Source of the DNA: Sulfuritalea sp.
GTDB taxonomy: Bacteria; Pseudomonadota; Gammaproteobacteria; Burkholderiales; Rhodocyclaceae
Length of the DNA stretch: 64,000 nt
Assembly: GCA_023229685.1 (NCBI GenBank)
Contig: JALNYT010000002.1
Span: 558,001-622,000 of the forward strand
Reading direction: 5' to 3'
How positions within the stretch are numbered: position 1 is the stretch's first letter; every line of letters begins with the position of its first letter. Position numbers and translations under genes: made by a program. Below are positions 1 to 7,986 of the stretch, in pieces. Under the pieces are notes generated by a model. The model ran no database searches, had not been told where the DNA came from, and worked only from the letters and a program-made list of their open reading frames with translations.

Positions 1-358
1 TCAGGTCGACATTGCGCCGGCAGGCGTGCAGGAAATGGTTGCCGCCGATCGAGAAGCCGTCGCCATCGCCGCCGGTCACCAGCACGGTCAGGTCGGGTCG
101 CGCCAGCTTGAGGCCGGTCGCTACCGGCAAGGCGCGGCCATGCACGCCGTGGAAGCCATACACGCTGGTATAGGCCGGGATGCGCGAGGAACAGCCGATG
201 CCCGAAACCACCGCGACCTGTTCCGGCGCCAAACCCAGTTCGGCCAGTGCCCGGGTCAGCGCATTGAGCACCGTGTAATCGCCGCAGCCCGGACACCAGA
301 TCGGCTTGAGCTCCGACTTGTAATCCTTTGCCTTGTATTTCCGCGTAACCGCTTCCAT
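1..358 (-). CDS. korB: 2-oxoacid:ferredoxin oxidoreductase, beta subunit (partial)
   Basis: The N-terminal 119 codons are visible and the 3' end lies outside the window. The subunit binds thiamine diphosphate and works with the alpha subunit to decarboxylate a 2-oxoacid (probably 2-oxoglutarate) to the acyl-CoA, passing electrons to ferredoxin. The protein starts MEAVTRKYKAKDYKSELKP, then has the WCPGCGDY cysteine motif and the TPP/Mg motif GGDGDGFSIGGNHF near residue 105. Its ATG overlaps the stop of the alpha gene (TGATG at 356-360), so the two are translationally coupled. The family is clear; the exact 2-oxoacid is inferred. Confidence 0.93.
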   Translation of the reverse strand, partial: MEAVTRKYKAKDYKSELKPIWCPGCGDYTVLNALTRALAELGLAPEQVAVVSGIGCSSRIPAYTSVYGFHGVHGRALPVATGLKLARPDLTVLVTGGDGDGFSIGGNHFLHACRRNVDL

Positions 359-2094
359 CACGCTCTCCAGGTATTGAGTTGTTCGAGGATGCGGCCGGGA
401 CCGAATGCCAGCGGGCCGGCCTGATGCAGGGAGCAGGTTTCACGCGGCAGATCATAGAACGCCCGCAACATGCGATGGAACTGGCCGCTATGCGATTGCT
501 CGACGACCACGGCGCGGGTGATTCCCTTCAGTGCGGCCGCCATCTTTTCCGGCTGCACCGGCGCAATCAGCCGCACCGAGATCAGGCGCGCCTTGCCGCC
601 GGCGTCCGAGAAGCGGCGCAGGGCTTCGCGCGCCGGCCCGGTCGAGGAGCCCCAGGTGATGATCGCCGTGTCGCCGGCGCCGACTTCTGCGTCTTCGATG
701 TCGGCCCAGTGGTCGCCATAGTTGAACTGCGTCAGCTTGCGGCTGCGCTTGTCCATCTGCGTGTGGTGATCCGAGGCCTGCGAGGACGGGGTGCCGAACT
801 CGTTGTGCTCCAGCCCGTCCGCAGTATGCGTCAGGCCCGCGGTGCCGGGAATCGCCATCGGTGACACGCCGGAGGCCGTCACGGCATAGCGCTGGTAGCG
901 TTCGCCTTCGACCGCTGCGGTGGCGGTGATGCGCTGGCCGATGAAGGCCAGCTCGGCGGGACGCGGAATAATCGCGCGCGCCTGGCCCATCGCCTGGTCG
1001 CTGAGGACCAGGGTCGGTGTCTGCATGGCTTCGGCCAGATGCACGGCCCACTGGGTGGTGAACAGGCAATCGGCCACCGAGTTTGGCGCGACCACGATGT
1101 GCGGCGCATCGCCGTGCAAACCGTAGACCGCGATGTTGAGGTCGCTCTGTTCCGACTTGGTGGCGATCCCGGTCGAGGGCCCGACGCGCATGACGTCGAC
1201 GACGACGACCGGCACCTCGGCGGCAACCGCCAGCCCGAGGGATTCGATCATCAGGGAAAGACCCGGGCCCGAGGTGGCGGTCATCGCCGGCACGCCACCG
1301 TAGGAGGCACCGATGATCTGGTTGATGGAGGCCAGCTCGTCTTCGGCCTGGACCAGCACGCCGCCGACTTTGGCCAGTGACGGCGCCAGCCATTCGAGGA
1401 CCTCGGTGGCGGGCGTGATCGGATAGGCGGCGACAAAGCGCACGCCGCCACGTATCACGCCGAGGCCCGTGGCTTCGTTGCCGGTGATGCTCCAGCGCGG
1501 CCCGGACGCGGCGGCTACCGCAGGCAGTTTCGCGATCGCGGGCAGGTCTGCGGCAGCGGCGACGCCGGCGTGGAAGGCCGTCATGCTGGCATCGATCGCC
1601 GCCTGTCCCTTGCGCCGCAGGTTCTTCTCGACGACGGCTTGCATCGCTTCGGGGGGCAGGCCGATCAAGGCGGCGATGGCGCCCAGAGCGACCATGTTCG
1701 GCCGGCCGTTCTCGATCCTGCCGGCAATTTCAGACATCGGCAGTGCGGCCTGGCGCGGCTTGCCGCTCAATAAGGCTGCCGGAGCATCGCCGTGGGCCGG
1801 ATCGCCGACAATCAGGCTCGCCTCTACCAGCGGGATTTCGGCCGAGAAGCGACTGATGTTTTCCCAATCGATGGCCATCAGCAGGTGAAAGCTGTCGTCG
1901 TGCGACATGATCGGCTCGGTGGCGAAGCGCAGCATCGCCGCCGCCTCGCCGCCGCGAATCTGCGGTCCCGACGACCGGCTCATCAAGGCATACCAGCCGG
2001 CATTGGCGGCCGCGTCCAGCAGCAAGGACCCCGCGGTGACGACACCTGCTCCACCGCTGCCGGCGATTACCAGGGAGACACTTTGTACCGTCAT
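358..2094 (-). CDS. korA: 2-oxoacid:ferredoxin oxidoreductase, fused gamma-alpha subunit
   Basis: This 578-residue protein joins a gamma domain (residues 1 to about 180, with the glycine-rich AGSGGAGVVTAG start) to an alpha domain (from about 200, with YPITPATE near 224 and TSGPG). It partners KorB just downstream. The ATG at 2094 follows a purine-rich GAGGAAG. The fused layout is usual for two-subunit enzymes of the 2-oxoglutarate type. These enzymes supply low-potential ferredoxin, for example for benzoyl-CoA reduction in Thauera-type organisms. That link is a family analogy; no such reductase gene is present here. Confidence 0.93.
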   Translation of the reverse strand: MTVQSVSLVIAGSGGAGVVTAGSLLLDAAANAGWYALMSRSSGPQIRGGEAAAMLRFATEPIMSHDDSFHLLMAIDWENISRFSAEIPLVEASLIVGDPAHGDAPAALLSGKPRQAALPMSEIAGRIENGRPNMVALGAIAALIGLPPEAMQAVVEKNLRRKGQAAIDASMTAFHAGVAAAADLPAIAKLPAVAAASGPRWSITGNEATGLGVIRGGVRFVAAYPITPATEVLEWLAPSLAKVGGVLVQAEDELASINQIIGASYGGVPAMTATSGPGLSLMIESLGLAVAAEVPVVVVDVMRVGPSTGIATKSEQSDLNIAVYGLHGDAPHIVVAPNSVADCLFTTQWAVHLAEAMQTPTLVLSDQAMGQARAIIPRPAELAFIGQRITATAAVEGERYQRYAVTASGVSPMAIPGTAGLTHTADGLEHNEFGTPSSQASDHHTQMDKRSRKLTQFNYGDHWADIEDAEVGAGDTAIITWGSSTGPAREALRRFSDAGGKARLISVRLIAPVQPEKMAAALKGITRAVVVEQSHSGQFHRMLRAFYDLPRETCSLHQAGPLAFGPGRILEQLNTWRA

Positions 2095-2405
2095 TTGTTC
2101 TTCCTCTCCTCATCGGACAAACATCGATCCGCAGCCGGAGCGATGCCTTCCTTGCCTAGTTTGGCCGTACCAAAGACCCTACCGCAGAATATCCAATTTT
2201 TAGATGGACGTCAAACTATTTGTGGTCCATCGGTAGTCGGCTGGTGCCGGCGCCGGATCACGCTGTCTTTCGGCGATCCGGCACGGCCGGCATGGCACGC
2301 TGACCAGGCCTTGCTGAACTTGGTTCGCCAGCGAACAGATGATCCGTGCAGCGACGCGTACTTTGCAGACATCGAACCACAACACGAACCCGAGAAAATA
2401 AAGCC
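2095..2405. other. Divergent intergenic region, korA / peroxiredoxin
   Basis: These 311 bases separate korA (leftward) from the peroxiredoxin gene (rightward). An 8-bp perfect inverted repeat, GCCGGATC/GATCCGGC, lies at 2252-2259 and 2275-2282 with a 15-nt spacer. It could be an operator or a transcript hairpin. I see no convincing promoter hexamers or OxyR site, and no reading frame that looks like a gene. Confidence 0.4.
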
Positions 2406-3140
2406 ATGCTCAAGTCGCGAGAAGGTCAGCCAGTCCCCCAAGTCACTTTCCCGATTCGGGTCAATGATGAGTGGCAGAAGGTCAGCAGCGATGCCCTGTT
2501 CAAGGGGAAAACAGTGGTGCTGTTTGCGTTGCCGGGCGCCTTCACGCCAACCTGCTCCAGCACACACCTGCCGCGTTACAACGAACTGGCGGAGGTATTC
2601 AAGGCGAATGGGATCGACAGCATCATCTGTCTGTCGGTCAACGATCCCTTCGTGATGGAAACTTGGAAAGAAGAGCAGCACGCCGAAAACATCTATTTCC
2701 TGCCTGACGGCAACGGCGAATTTAGCCAGGGCATGGGCCTGTTGGTCGACAAATCGGAGATCGGCCTGGGCAAGCGGAGCTGGCGCTATTCGATGCTGGT
2801 GAAGGATGGCCGGATTGAAAAAATGTTCATTGAGCCGGAACAGCCTGGCGATCCGTTCATGGTGTCGGACGCCGACACCATGCTCAAGCACATCAACCCC
2901 AAGGCCCGTCCCCCGGCACGCATCACCCTGTTCAGCAAACCCGGCTGCCCGCACTGCGCCCGCGCCCGCAAGATGCTCGGCGACAGGAAGTATCGTTTTG
3001 AAGAAATCGAATTGGGCAGCCATGGCATCAGCTACAGCTCCCTGCAAGCGGTGACCGGACGCGGGACTACACCCCAGGTGTATATCGATGGTCAGCACAT
3101 CGGCGGCGCCGACGAACTGACCGCCTGGCTGGCGAAATGA
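2406..3140 (+). CDS. Peroxiredoxin-glutaredoxin hybrid (Prx5-Grx)
   Basis: A 244-residue fusion that reduces peroxides with glutathione in the cytoplasm. The N-terminal Prx5-type domain has the peroxidatic Cys50 in LPGAFTPTCS. The C-terminal glutaredoxin domain has the CPHC redox pair at 181-184 and the TTPQVYIDG cis-proline segment. The ATG at 2406 was chosen because the peroxiredoxin fold begins there; a longer frame from 2346 adds only an Arg/Thr-rich leader. A flavoprotein disulfide oxidoreductase follows after 88 bases and may share its role in redox defence. Architecture matches the Haemophilus/Neisseria hybrid peroxiredoxins. Confidence 0.95.
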   Translation: MLKSREGQPVPQVTFPIRVNDEWQKVSSDALFKGKTVVLFALPGAFTPTCSSTHLPRYNELAEVFKANGIDSIICLSVNDPFVMETWKEEQHAENIYFLPDGNGEFSQGMGLLVDKSEIGLGKRSWRYSMLVKDGRIEKMFIEPEQPGDPFMVSDADTMLKHINPKARPPARITLFSKPGCPHCARARKMLGDRKYRFEEIELGSHGISYSSLQAVTGRGTTPQVYIDGQHIGGADELTAWLAK

Positions 3141-3228
3141 GTTTTCGCGGACCGCGGTCAACAGTACTACGTGGCCGCCATAAGCGTTTGGCCTCAACAA
3201 TCCGAAATTTCCACTGGAGCAATTTCCC

Positions 3229-4671
3229 ATGACCCCAATCCACGTCGATGTCGCCATCATTGGTTCGGGCACCGCCGGGATGGGTGCCTATCGGACCGCG
3301 CGGGCCCATGCCGGCTCCGTCCTGCTGATCGAAGGCGGCGCCTACGGTACGACTTGCGCCCGCGTCGGTTGCATGCCCAGCAAATTGCTGATTGCCGCGG
3401 CGGAAGTGGCTCATCAGGCGCGCCATGCCGACCGATTCGGGGTCCATGCGCAAGGTCTGGCGGTTGACGGCGCGGCGGTGATGGCGCGAGTGCAGGGCGA
3501 ACGGGACCGCTTTGTCGGGTTTGTGCAGGAGTCGGTTGATTCCATTCCGCCGGCCGACCGCCTGGCGGCAAAGGTCAGTTTTCAGGATGCCAATACCCTG
3601 GTGACGGAGCAGGGTCAGCTGATTCACGCCCGGCGGATCGTCATCGCCACCGGCAGCATTCCGGTTCTGCCGCCGCTGTTAAAGGGATTCAGGGCACATC
3701 TGCTGACCAATGAAAACATATTCGACTTGGCTACCTTGCCGACCAGTCTGGTGGTGTTCGGTCCGGGTGTGCTTGGGCTGGAACTCGGGCAGGCAATGAG
3801 CCGCCTGGGGGTGAAGGTCAAGATGTTCGGCGTCGGCGGTGGCATCGCCGGCATTCGTGATCCGGCGATTCGCGACTACGCCAACCAGGCCTTCAATGAA
3901 GAGTTCTATCTTGATGCATCGGCCGAGGTGAAATCGGCCAGTGAATCCGCCGCCGGGGTCGAGGTCAATTACCTGCATCGGAACGGCACCTGGCAAACCG
4001 AGCAGTTCGACTACGTGCTGGCGGCGACCGGTCGTGCGCCGGATGTCGCCGGACTGGGATTGGAGAACACCGGACTGCAGCTGAACGAACGCGGCGTGCC
4101 GGTGTTTGACCGCTTCACCCTGCGGTGCGGCGACAGTTCTATCTTTATTGCCGGCGACGCCAGCAACGAGATTCCCCTGCTGCACGAAGCAGCCGATCAG
4201 GGACGCATTGCCGGCGAAAATGCCGGACGTTATCCGGACGTACGACCAGGCTTGCGCCGCACGCCGCTGGCGGTAGTCTTCACCGATCCGCAAGTGGCGT
4301 CGGTCGGGCTCAACCTGGACCAGATCGGCCAGCATTTCAAGGATCGCTTCGCAGTGGGGCTGGTGTCCTTCGAGGATCAGGGACGCAGTCGCGTCATGCT
4401 GCGCAACAAAGGCATACTGAAAGTCTATGCCGAGCAAGGCAGCGGCTTGTTCCTGGGCGCGGAAATGTTCGGCCCCGCCGCCGAGCACATCGGGCATCTG
4501 CTGGCCTGGGCGGCGCAAAAGCGCATGACGGTTGCCGAAATGCTGGGAATGCCCTTCTATCATCCGGTCATTGAAGAGGGGTTGCGCACCGCACTTCGTG
4601 ACCTCAACCATCAGATGCACACCGATTCAGAAGTGGTGGAGCGCTGTATGGATTGCGGACCGGGCGCCTAG
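3229..4671 (+). CDS. Dihydrolipoamide dehydrogenase-like flavoprotein
   Basis: A 480-residue FAD/NAD(P)-dependent disulfide oxidoreductase. It has the FAD-binding GSGTAGMGA, the redox-active pair Cys43/Cys48 in TCARVGCMPSK, a second dinucleotide fold (GPGVLGLELGQAMSR) and the C-terminal HPVIEEGLRTALRDL with the catalytic His-Glu pair. GGAGCAATTTCCC precedes the ATG. No 2-oxoacid dehydrogenase E1/E2 genes are nearby, so it is probably not the housekeeping E3. Its place next to the peroxiredoxin-glutaredoxin gene suggests a redox-defence role (inference). The tail CMDCGPGA adds a cysteine pair beyond the usual C-terminus. Confidence 0.85.
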   Translation: MTPIHVDVAIIGSGTAGMGAYRTARAHAGSVLLIEGGAYGTTCARVGCMPSKLLIAAAEVAHQARHADRFGVHAQGLAVDGAAVMARVQGERDRFVGFVQESVDSIPPADRLAAKVSFQDANTLVTEQGQLIHARRIVIATGSIPVLPPLLKGFRAHLLTNENIFDLATLPTSLVVFGPGVLGLELGQAMSRLGVKVKMFGVGGGIAGIRDPAIRDYANQAFNEEFYLDASAEVKSASESAAGVEVNYLHRNGTWQTEQFDYVLAATGRAPDVAGLGLENTGLQLNERGVPVFDRFTLRCGDSSIFIAGDASNEIPLLHEAADQGRIAGENAGRYPDVRPGLRRTPLAVVFTDPQVASVGLNLDQIGQHFKDRFAVGLVSFEDQGRSRVMLRNKGILKVYAEQGSGLFLGAEMFGPAAEHIGHLLAWAAQKRMTVAEMLGMPFYHPVIEEGLRTALRDLNHQMHTDSEVVERCMDCGPGA

Positions 4672-4730
4672 ATATTCGATCTCAGCAACCGATTCGGCGC
4701 AGTGCTGGCTGGACGGCAGTGTTGCAAACC

Positions 4731-5591
4731 TCAGCGGAACACCACGGTCTTGTTGCCGTGAACCAGCACGCGGTCTTCGAGGTGATAGCGCAGGCCGCGC
4801 GCGAGTACGGTCTTTTCGATGTCCTTGCCGTAGCGCACCATGTCCTCGACCGAATCCGAGTGGTCGATGCGGATCACGTCCTGCTCGATGATCGGGCCCT
4901 GGTCGAGGGCTTCGGTCACGTAATGGCAGGTGGCGCCGATCAGCTTGACGCCGCGCGTGTAGGCCTGATGGTAGGGTCTGGCGCCGACGAAGGAGGGCAG
5001 GAAACTGTGGTGGATGTTGATAATCCGCGCCGGATAGGCGGCGCACAGCTCGGGCGAGAGGATCTGCATGTAGCGCGCGAGCACCATGGTGTCGCCGCGC
5101 ACGTCCTCGAACAGGTGCTGGACCTTGGCATAGGCTGCAGCCTTGTGCTCGGCCGGCACCGGCACATGATGAAAGGGAATGCCATGCCACTCGACAAAGC
5201 CCCTGAAGGTGTCGTGATTCGAGATCACGCAGGCAATCTCGATATCGAGTTCCTTCGACTGCCAGCGCGCCAGCAGGTCATAGAGGCAATGTTCCTGTTG
5301 CGAGACGAGCACCACGATGCGCTTCTTGACCGCCGAATCGTTGATGCGCCAGTCCAGTTGCAGTTCGTCGGCCAGGGGCTGGAAACGGCTGCGGAACTCG
5401 GCGAGCTGGAAGGGCAGCGAATCGGCCCTGACTTCAATGCGCATGAAGTAGCGCCCGTCGAGGTCATCGGCGTGGAAGCTGGATTCGAGAATCCAGCCCT
5501 TGTGTTCGGCAATGAAGCCAGTGACGCGCGCAATGATGCCGACCTGGTCAGGGCAGGAGGCGGTCAGCGTGTAGAAGCGGTTACGGTGCAT
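4731..5591 (-). CDS. purU: Formyltetrahydrofolate deformylase
   Basis: A 286-residue enzyme that hydrolyses 10-formyl-tetrahydrofolate to formate and THF, balancing one-carbon units for purine synthesis. An ACT domain (LTASCPDQVGIIARVTGFIA) occupies about residues 8-90. The formyltransferase-type domain follows, with the NIHHSFLPSF motif and a later Asp in GPIIEQDVIRIDH. Length matches E. coli PurU (280). It lies downstream of thrH on the same strand, separated by a hairpin-forming repeat. Confidence 0.96.
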   Translation of the reverse strand: MHRNRFYTLTASCPDQVGIIARVTGFIAEHKGWILESSFHADDLDGRYFMRIEVRADSLPFQLAEFRSRFQPLADELQLDWRINDSAVKKRIVVLVSQQEHCLYDLLARWQSKELDIEIACVISNHDTFRGFVEWHGIPFHHVPVPAEHKAAAYAKVQHLFEDVRGDTMVLARYMQILSPELCAAYPARIINIHHSFLPSFVGARPYHQAYTRGVKLIGATCHYVTEALDQGPIIEQDVIRIDHSDSVEDMVRYGKDIEKTVLARGLRYHLEDRVLVHGNKTVVFR

Positions 5592-5604
5592 GGGAAACCC
5601 CTTT

Positions 5605-5671
5605 AGCCACAGAGATCACAGAGTACACAGAGAAATTCGTCACATGTCTTTCCTCTGTGTTCTCTGTGGCT
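5605..5671. repeat. Palindromic CCACAGAG-type intergenic repeat
   Basis: Two 19-base arms (5605-5623 and 5653-5671) are reverse complements with one mismatch and contain CACAGAG repeated in both orientations. The right arm overlaps the thrH stop codon; the left arm ends shortly before the purU start. In RNA it would form a long hairpin between thrH and purU, and could act as an mRNA-stabilising or attenuating element. Sequences of this kind are dispersed in many proteobacterial genomes, but only one copy is in this window. Confidence 0.7.
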
Positions 5672-6278
5672 AGATTTTTTTGCTTGCCTTGTCGATTTCG
5701 CTGCGCAGTTCGCCGTAGCTCATGGTTACCGGATATTGCGGAAACGCGTCGATTACGCTCTGCGGCGGATGGAACAGGATACCGGCGTGGGCCTCGGCCA
5801 GCATGGCCGTGTCGTTGTAGGAATCGCCGGCGGCGATCACCTTGAACTGGAGTTGGCGGAAGCGCCGCACGGACTCCATTTTCTGGTTCGGCATGCGCAG
5901 GTGGTAGTTCACCACAAAACCGGCGGCATCCACTTCCAGCTTGTGACAGAACAGCACCGGCATGTTCAGTTGCGCCATCAGCGGCATGGCGAATTCGTAA
6001 AAGGTGTCGGACAGAATGATGACCTGATAGTCGCGCCGCAGGGCGTCGAGGAAGTCCTTGGCACCGGCCATCGGTCCCATGTCGGATATCACCTTCTGGA
6101 TATCCGGCAGGCCCAGCTTGTGGGTTTTGAGCAAGTCCAGACGATACTTCATGAGCGTGTCGTAGTCCGGCTCGTCGCGTGTGGTGCGGGACAGTTCCGG
6201 GATGCCCGTGCGTTTGGAAAACTCGATCCAGATTTCGGGAACGAGGACGCCTTCGAGATCGAGACAGACGAGTTGCAC
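5670..6278 (-). CDS. thrH: Phosphoserine phosphatase / homoserine phosphotransferase
   Basis: A 202-residue HAD-superfamily enzyme like Pseudomonas ThrH (205 residues), which dephosphorylates phosphoserine and can transfer the phosphate to homoserine. HAD motif I is CLDLEGVLVPE, motif II ILSDTFYEF and motif III AGDSYNDTAML. I chose the GTG at 6278: ThrH proteins start just before the CLDLEG strand, and GGAGA lies a few bases upstream. A frame from 6335 would add 19 unrelated residues. purU follows downstream. Confidence 0.93.
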   Translation of the reverse strand: MQLVCLDLEGVLVPEIWIEFSKRTGIPELSRTTRDEPDYDTLMKYRLDLLKTHKLGLPDIQKVISDMGPMAGAKDFLDALRRDYQVIILSDTFYEFAMPLMAQLNMPVLFCHKLEVDAAGFVVNYHLRMPNQKMESVRRFRQLQFKVIAAGDSYNDTAMLAEAHAGILFHPPQSVIDAFPQYPVTMSYGELRSEIDKASKKI

Positions 6279-6412
6279 TGAAATTCTCCAAGAGTCGGCG
6301 CTGGTGGCGCGCCACTTGGCGCCGGCATGCGCCATGAACGGGCGCGATTCTACCTGTTCGGCGCCGTCACCGCCTCATGGCCGCGCGTCGGCCGGCCGTT
6401 GCGACACGCTGT

Positions 6413-6538
6413 TCAGAGGCCGACGGCGCTCGGGTCGATATCGAGGTTTTTCAGTGGCGGACACCAGAAACAGGTGCCGGATACGGGGCGCGTAAACCGC
6501 GACAGGGCATCCGCCATGCCGGGTTGAACGCCATTCAT
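6413..6538 (-). pseudogene. Possible C-terminal remnant of a DyP-type peroxidase
   Basis: This 41-codon frame contains MADALSRFTRPVSG followed by TCFWCPPLKNLD, which resembles the conserved C-terminus of DyP/YfeX-type heme peroxidases (F-S/T-R-P/A-V-T/S-G). The frame upstream is closed by a stop five codons before the ATG, so no full gene is present. A good AGGAGG precedes the ATG, so a short peptide could still be made. I infer a decayed gene end; a chance small ORF is possible. The rest of the thrH-hemA interval (6279-6732) shows nothing else I can support beyond the room for divergent promoters. Confidence 0.4.
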
Positions 6539-6732
6539 TGCGCCTCCTGGTCACATCTCAGCGGCTGGGGGCAGGCCCGCCATCTCCCGAAAGGGCCTCC
6601 GGCCCAATATAATGAGCAATGCAGGCCCGCTCCCGCGGCCACGGATACAGGTTTTGAACTTGTTGTTCAGGCCGTATGGGTTTCTAATGGCCGCTGTCGG
6701 CCATTCTAGTGTCGTCTCAGGGTCATATCGCC

Positions 6733-7986
6733 GTGCAGTTGTTCGCTCTTGGCATCAACCATCATACCGCCCCGCTGGCAGTGCGCGAGCAGGTGGCGTT
6801 CGACCCATTGCTCATGGGGCAGGCTCTGCACGACCTGTTGCGGGCGAAGAATGTGCGAGAAGCGGCGATCCTGTCGACCTGCAATCGCACCGAACTGTAT
6901 TGCGCGGCGGAAAATCCGCAGGCAGCTGCGGACTGGCTGGCGGAATACCACTCGCTGTCGCCGCAGAAGATACATCCGTACCTGTACCAGCATCCGCAGC
7001 AGGATGCCGTGCGCCACATGTTCCGCGTCGCCGCCGGACTGGATTCGATGGTGCTGGGCGAGCCGCAGATCCTCGGCCAGATGAAGCAGGCGGCACGCGC
7101 CGCCGAAGAGGCCGGCACGCTGGGCACGCTGCTGGGCAAGCTGTTCCAGCGCACTTTTGCCGTGGCCAAGGAAGTGCGTTCGACCACGGCGATCGGCGCC
7201 AATACGGTTTCCATGGCGGCGGCGGCGGTGCATCTTTCGGCGCGCATTTTCGACAGCCTCGCCGAGCAAAGGGTGCTGTTCATCGGCGCCGGCGAGATGG
7301 TCGAGCTGTGTGCTGCGCATTTCGCCGCGCAGAAACCGAAGCGACTGACGATCGCCAATCGCACGCTGGAGCGCGGCGCCGAGCTCGCCGCCCGCTTTGC
7401 CGGGGACGCCATGCGCCTCGATCAGTTGGGTGAGCGCCTGGCGGATTACGACATTGTGGTGTCCTGCACCGCCAGTTCGCTGCCCATCATCGGCCTCGGA
7501 ATGGTCGAGCGCGCCCTGAAAGCGCGCCGTCACCGGCCGATGGTGATGGTCGATCTCGCCGTGCCGCGCGACATCGAGGCCGAAGTGGCCCAACTGGACG
7601 ATGTCTTTCTCTACACCCTCGACGATCTCGGCCAGATCGTCGAATCCGGTCTTGAATCGCGCCAGGCCGCCGTGGTCGAGGCCGAGGCGATCATCACCGA
7701 CCGCGTTTCCGGTTTTCTGCACTGGCTGGAATCGCGCGAGACGGTACCGACCATCCGTGCCCTGCGCGATGCTGCGGAACGCGCCCGGCGTCATGAACTG
7801 GACCACGCCCTGAAGCTGTTGGCGCGCGGCGACGATCCGGCCAAGGTGCTCGACGTGTTGTCGCACAGCATTACCAACAAGCTGCTGCACGCGCCGACTC
7901 ACGCCCTGAATCAGGCGGAAGGCAGCGAGCGCGCCGAGGTTTCGTCGCTTATCTCCCGCATCTATCACCTCAATTCCGGGGAGTAG
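6733..7986 (+). CDS. hemA: Glutamyl-tRNA reductase
   Basis: A 417-residue enzyme that reduces glutamyl-tRNA to glutamate-1-semialdehyde, the first committed step of C5 heme synthesis. The catalytic cysteine is Cys50 in STCNRTELYC, the same position as in E. coli HemA. The GAGEMVELCAAH segment is the NADPH-binding turn. The GTG at 6733 (QLFALGINHHTAP) is preferred over the upstream GTG at 6709 because family members start here and AGGG lies upstream. plsB begins directly after the stop. hemB is also in the window, but in another transcription unit. Confidence 0.96.
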   Translation: MQLFALGINHHTAPLAVREQVAFDPLLMGQALHDLLRAKNVREAAILSTCNRTELYCAAENPQAAADWLAEYHSLSPQKIHPYLYQHPQQDAVRHMFRVAAGLDSMVLGEPQILGQMKQAARAAEEAGTLGTLLGKLFQRTFAVAKEVRSTTAIGANTVSMAAAAVHLSARIFDSLAEQRVLFIGAGEMVELCAAHFAAQKPKRLTIANRTLERGAELAARFAGDAMRLDQLGERLADYDIVVSCTASSLPIIGLGMVERALKARRHRPMVMVDLAVPRDIEAEVAQLDDVFLYTLDDLGQIVESGLESRQAAVVEAEAIITDRVSGFLHWLESRETVPTIRALRDAAERARRHELDHALKLLARGDDPAKVLDVLSHSITNKLLHAPTHALNQAEGSERAEVSSLISRIYHLNSGE

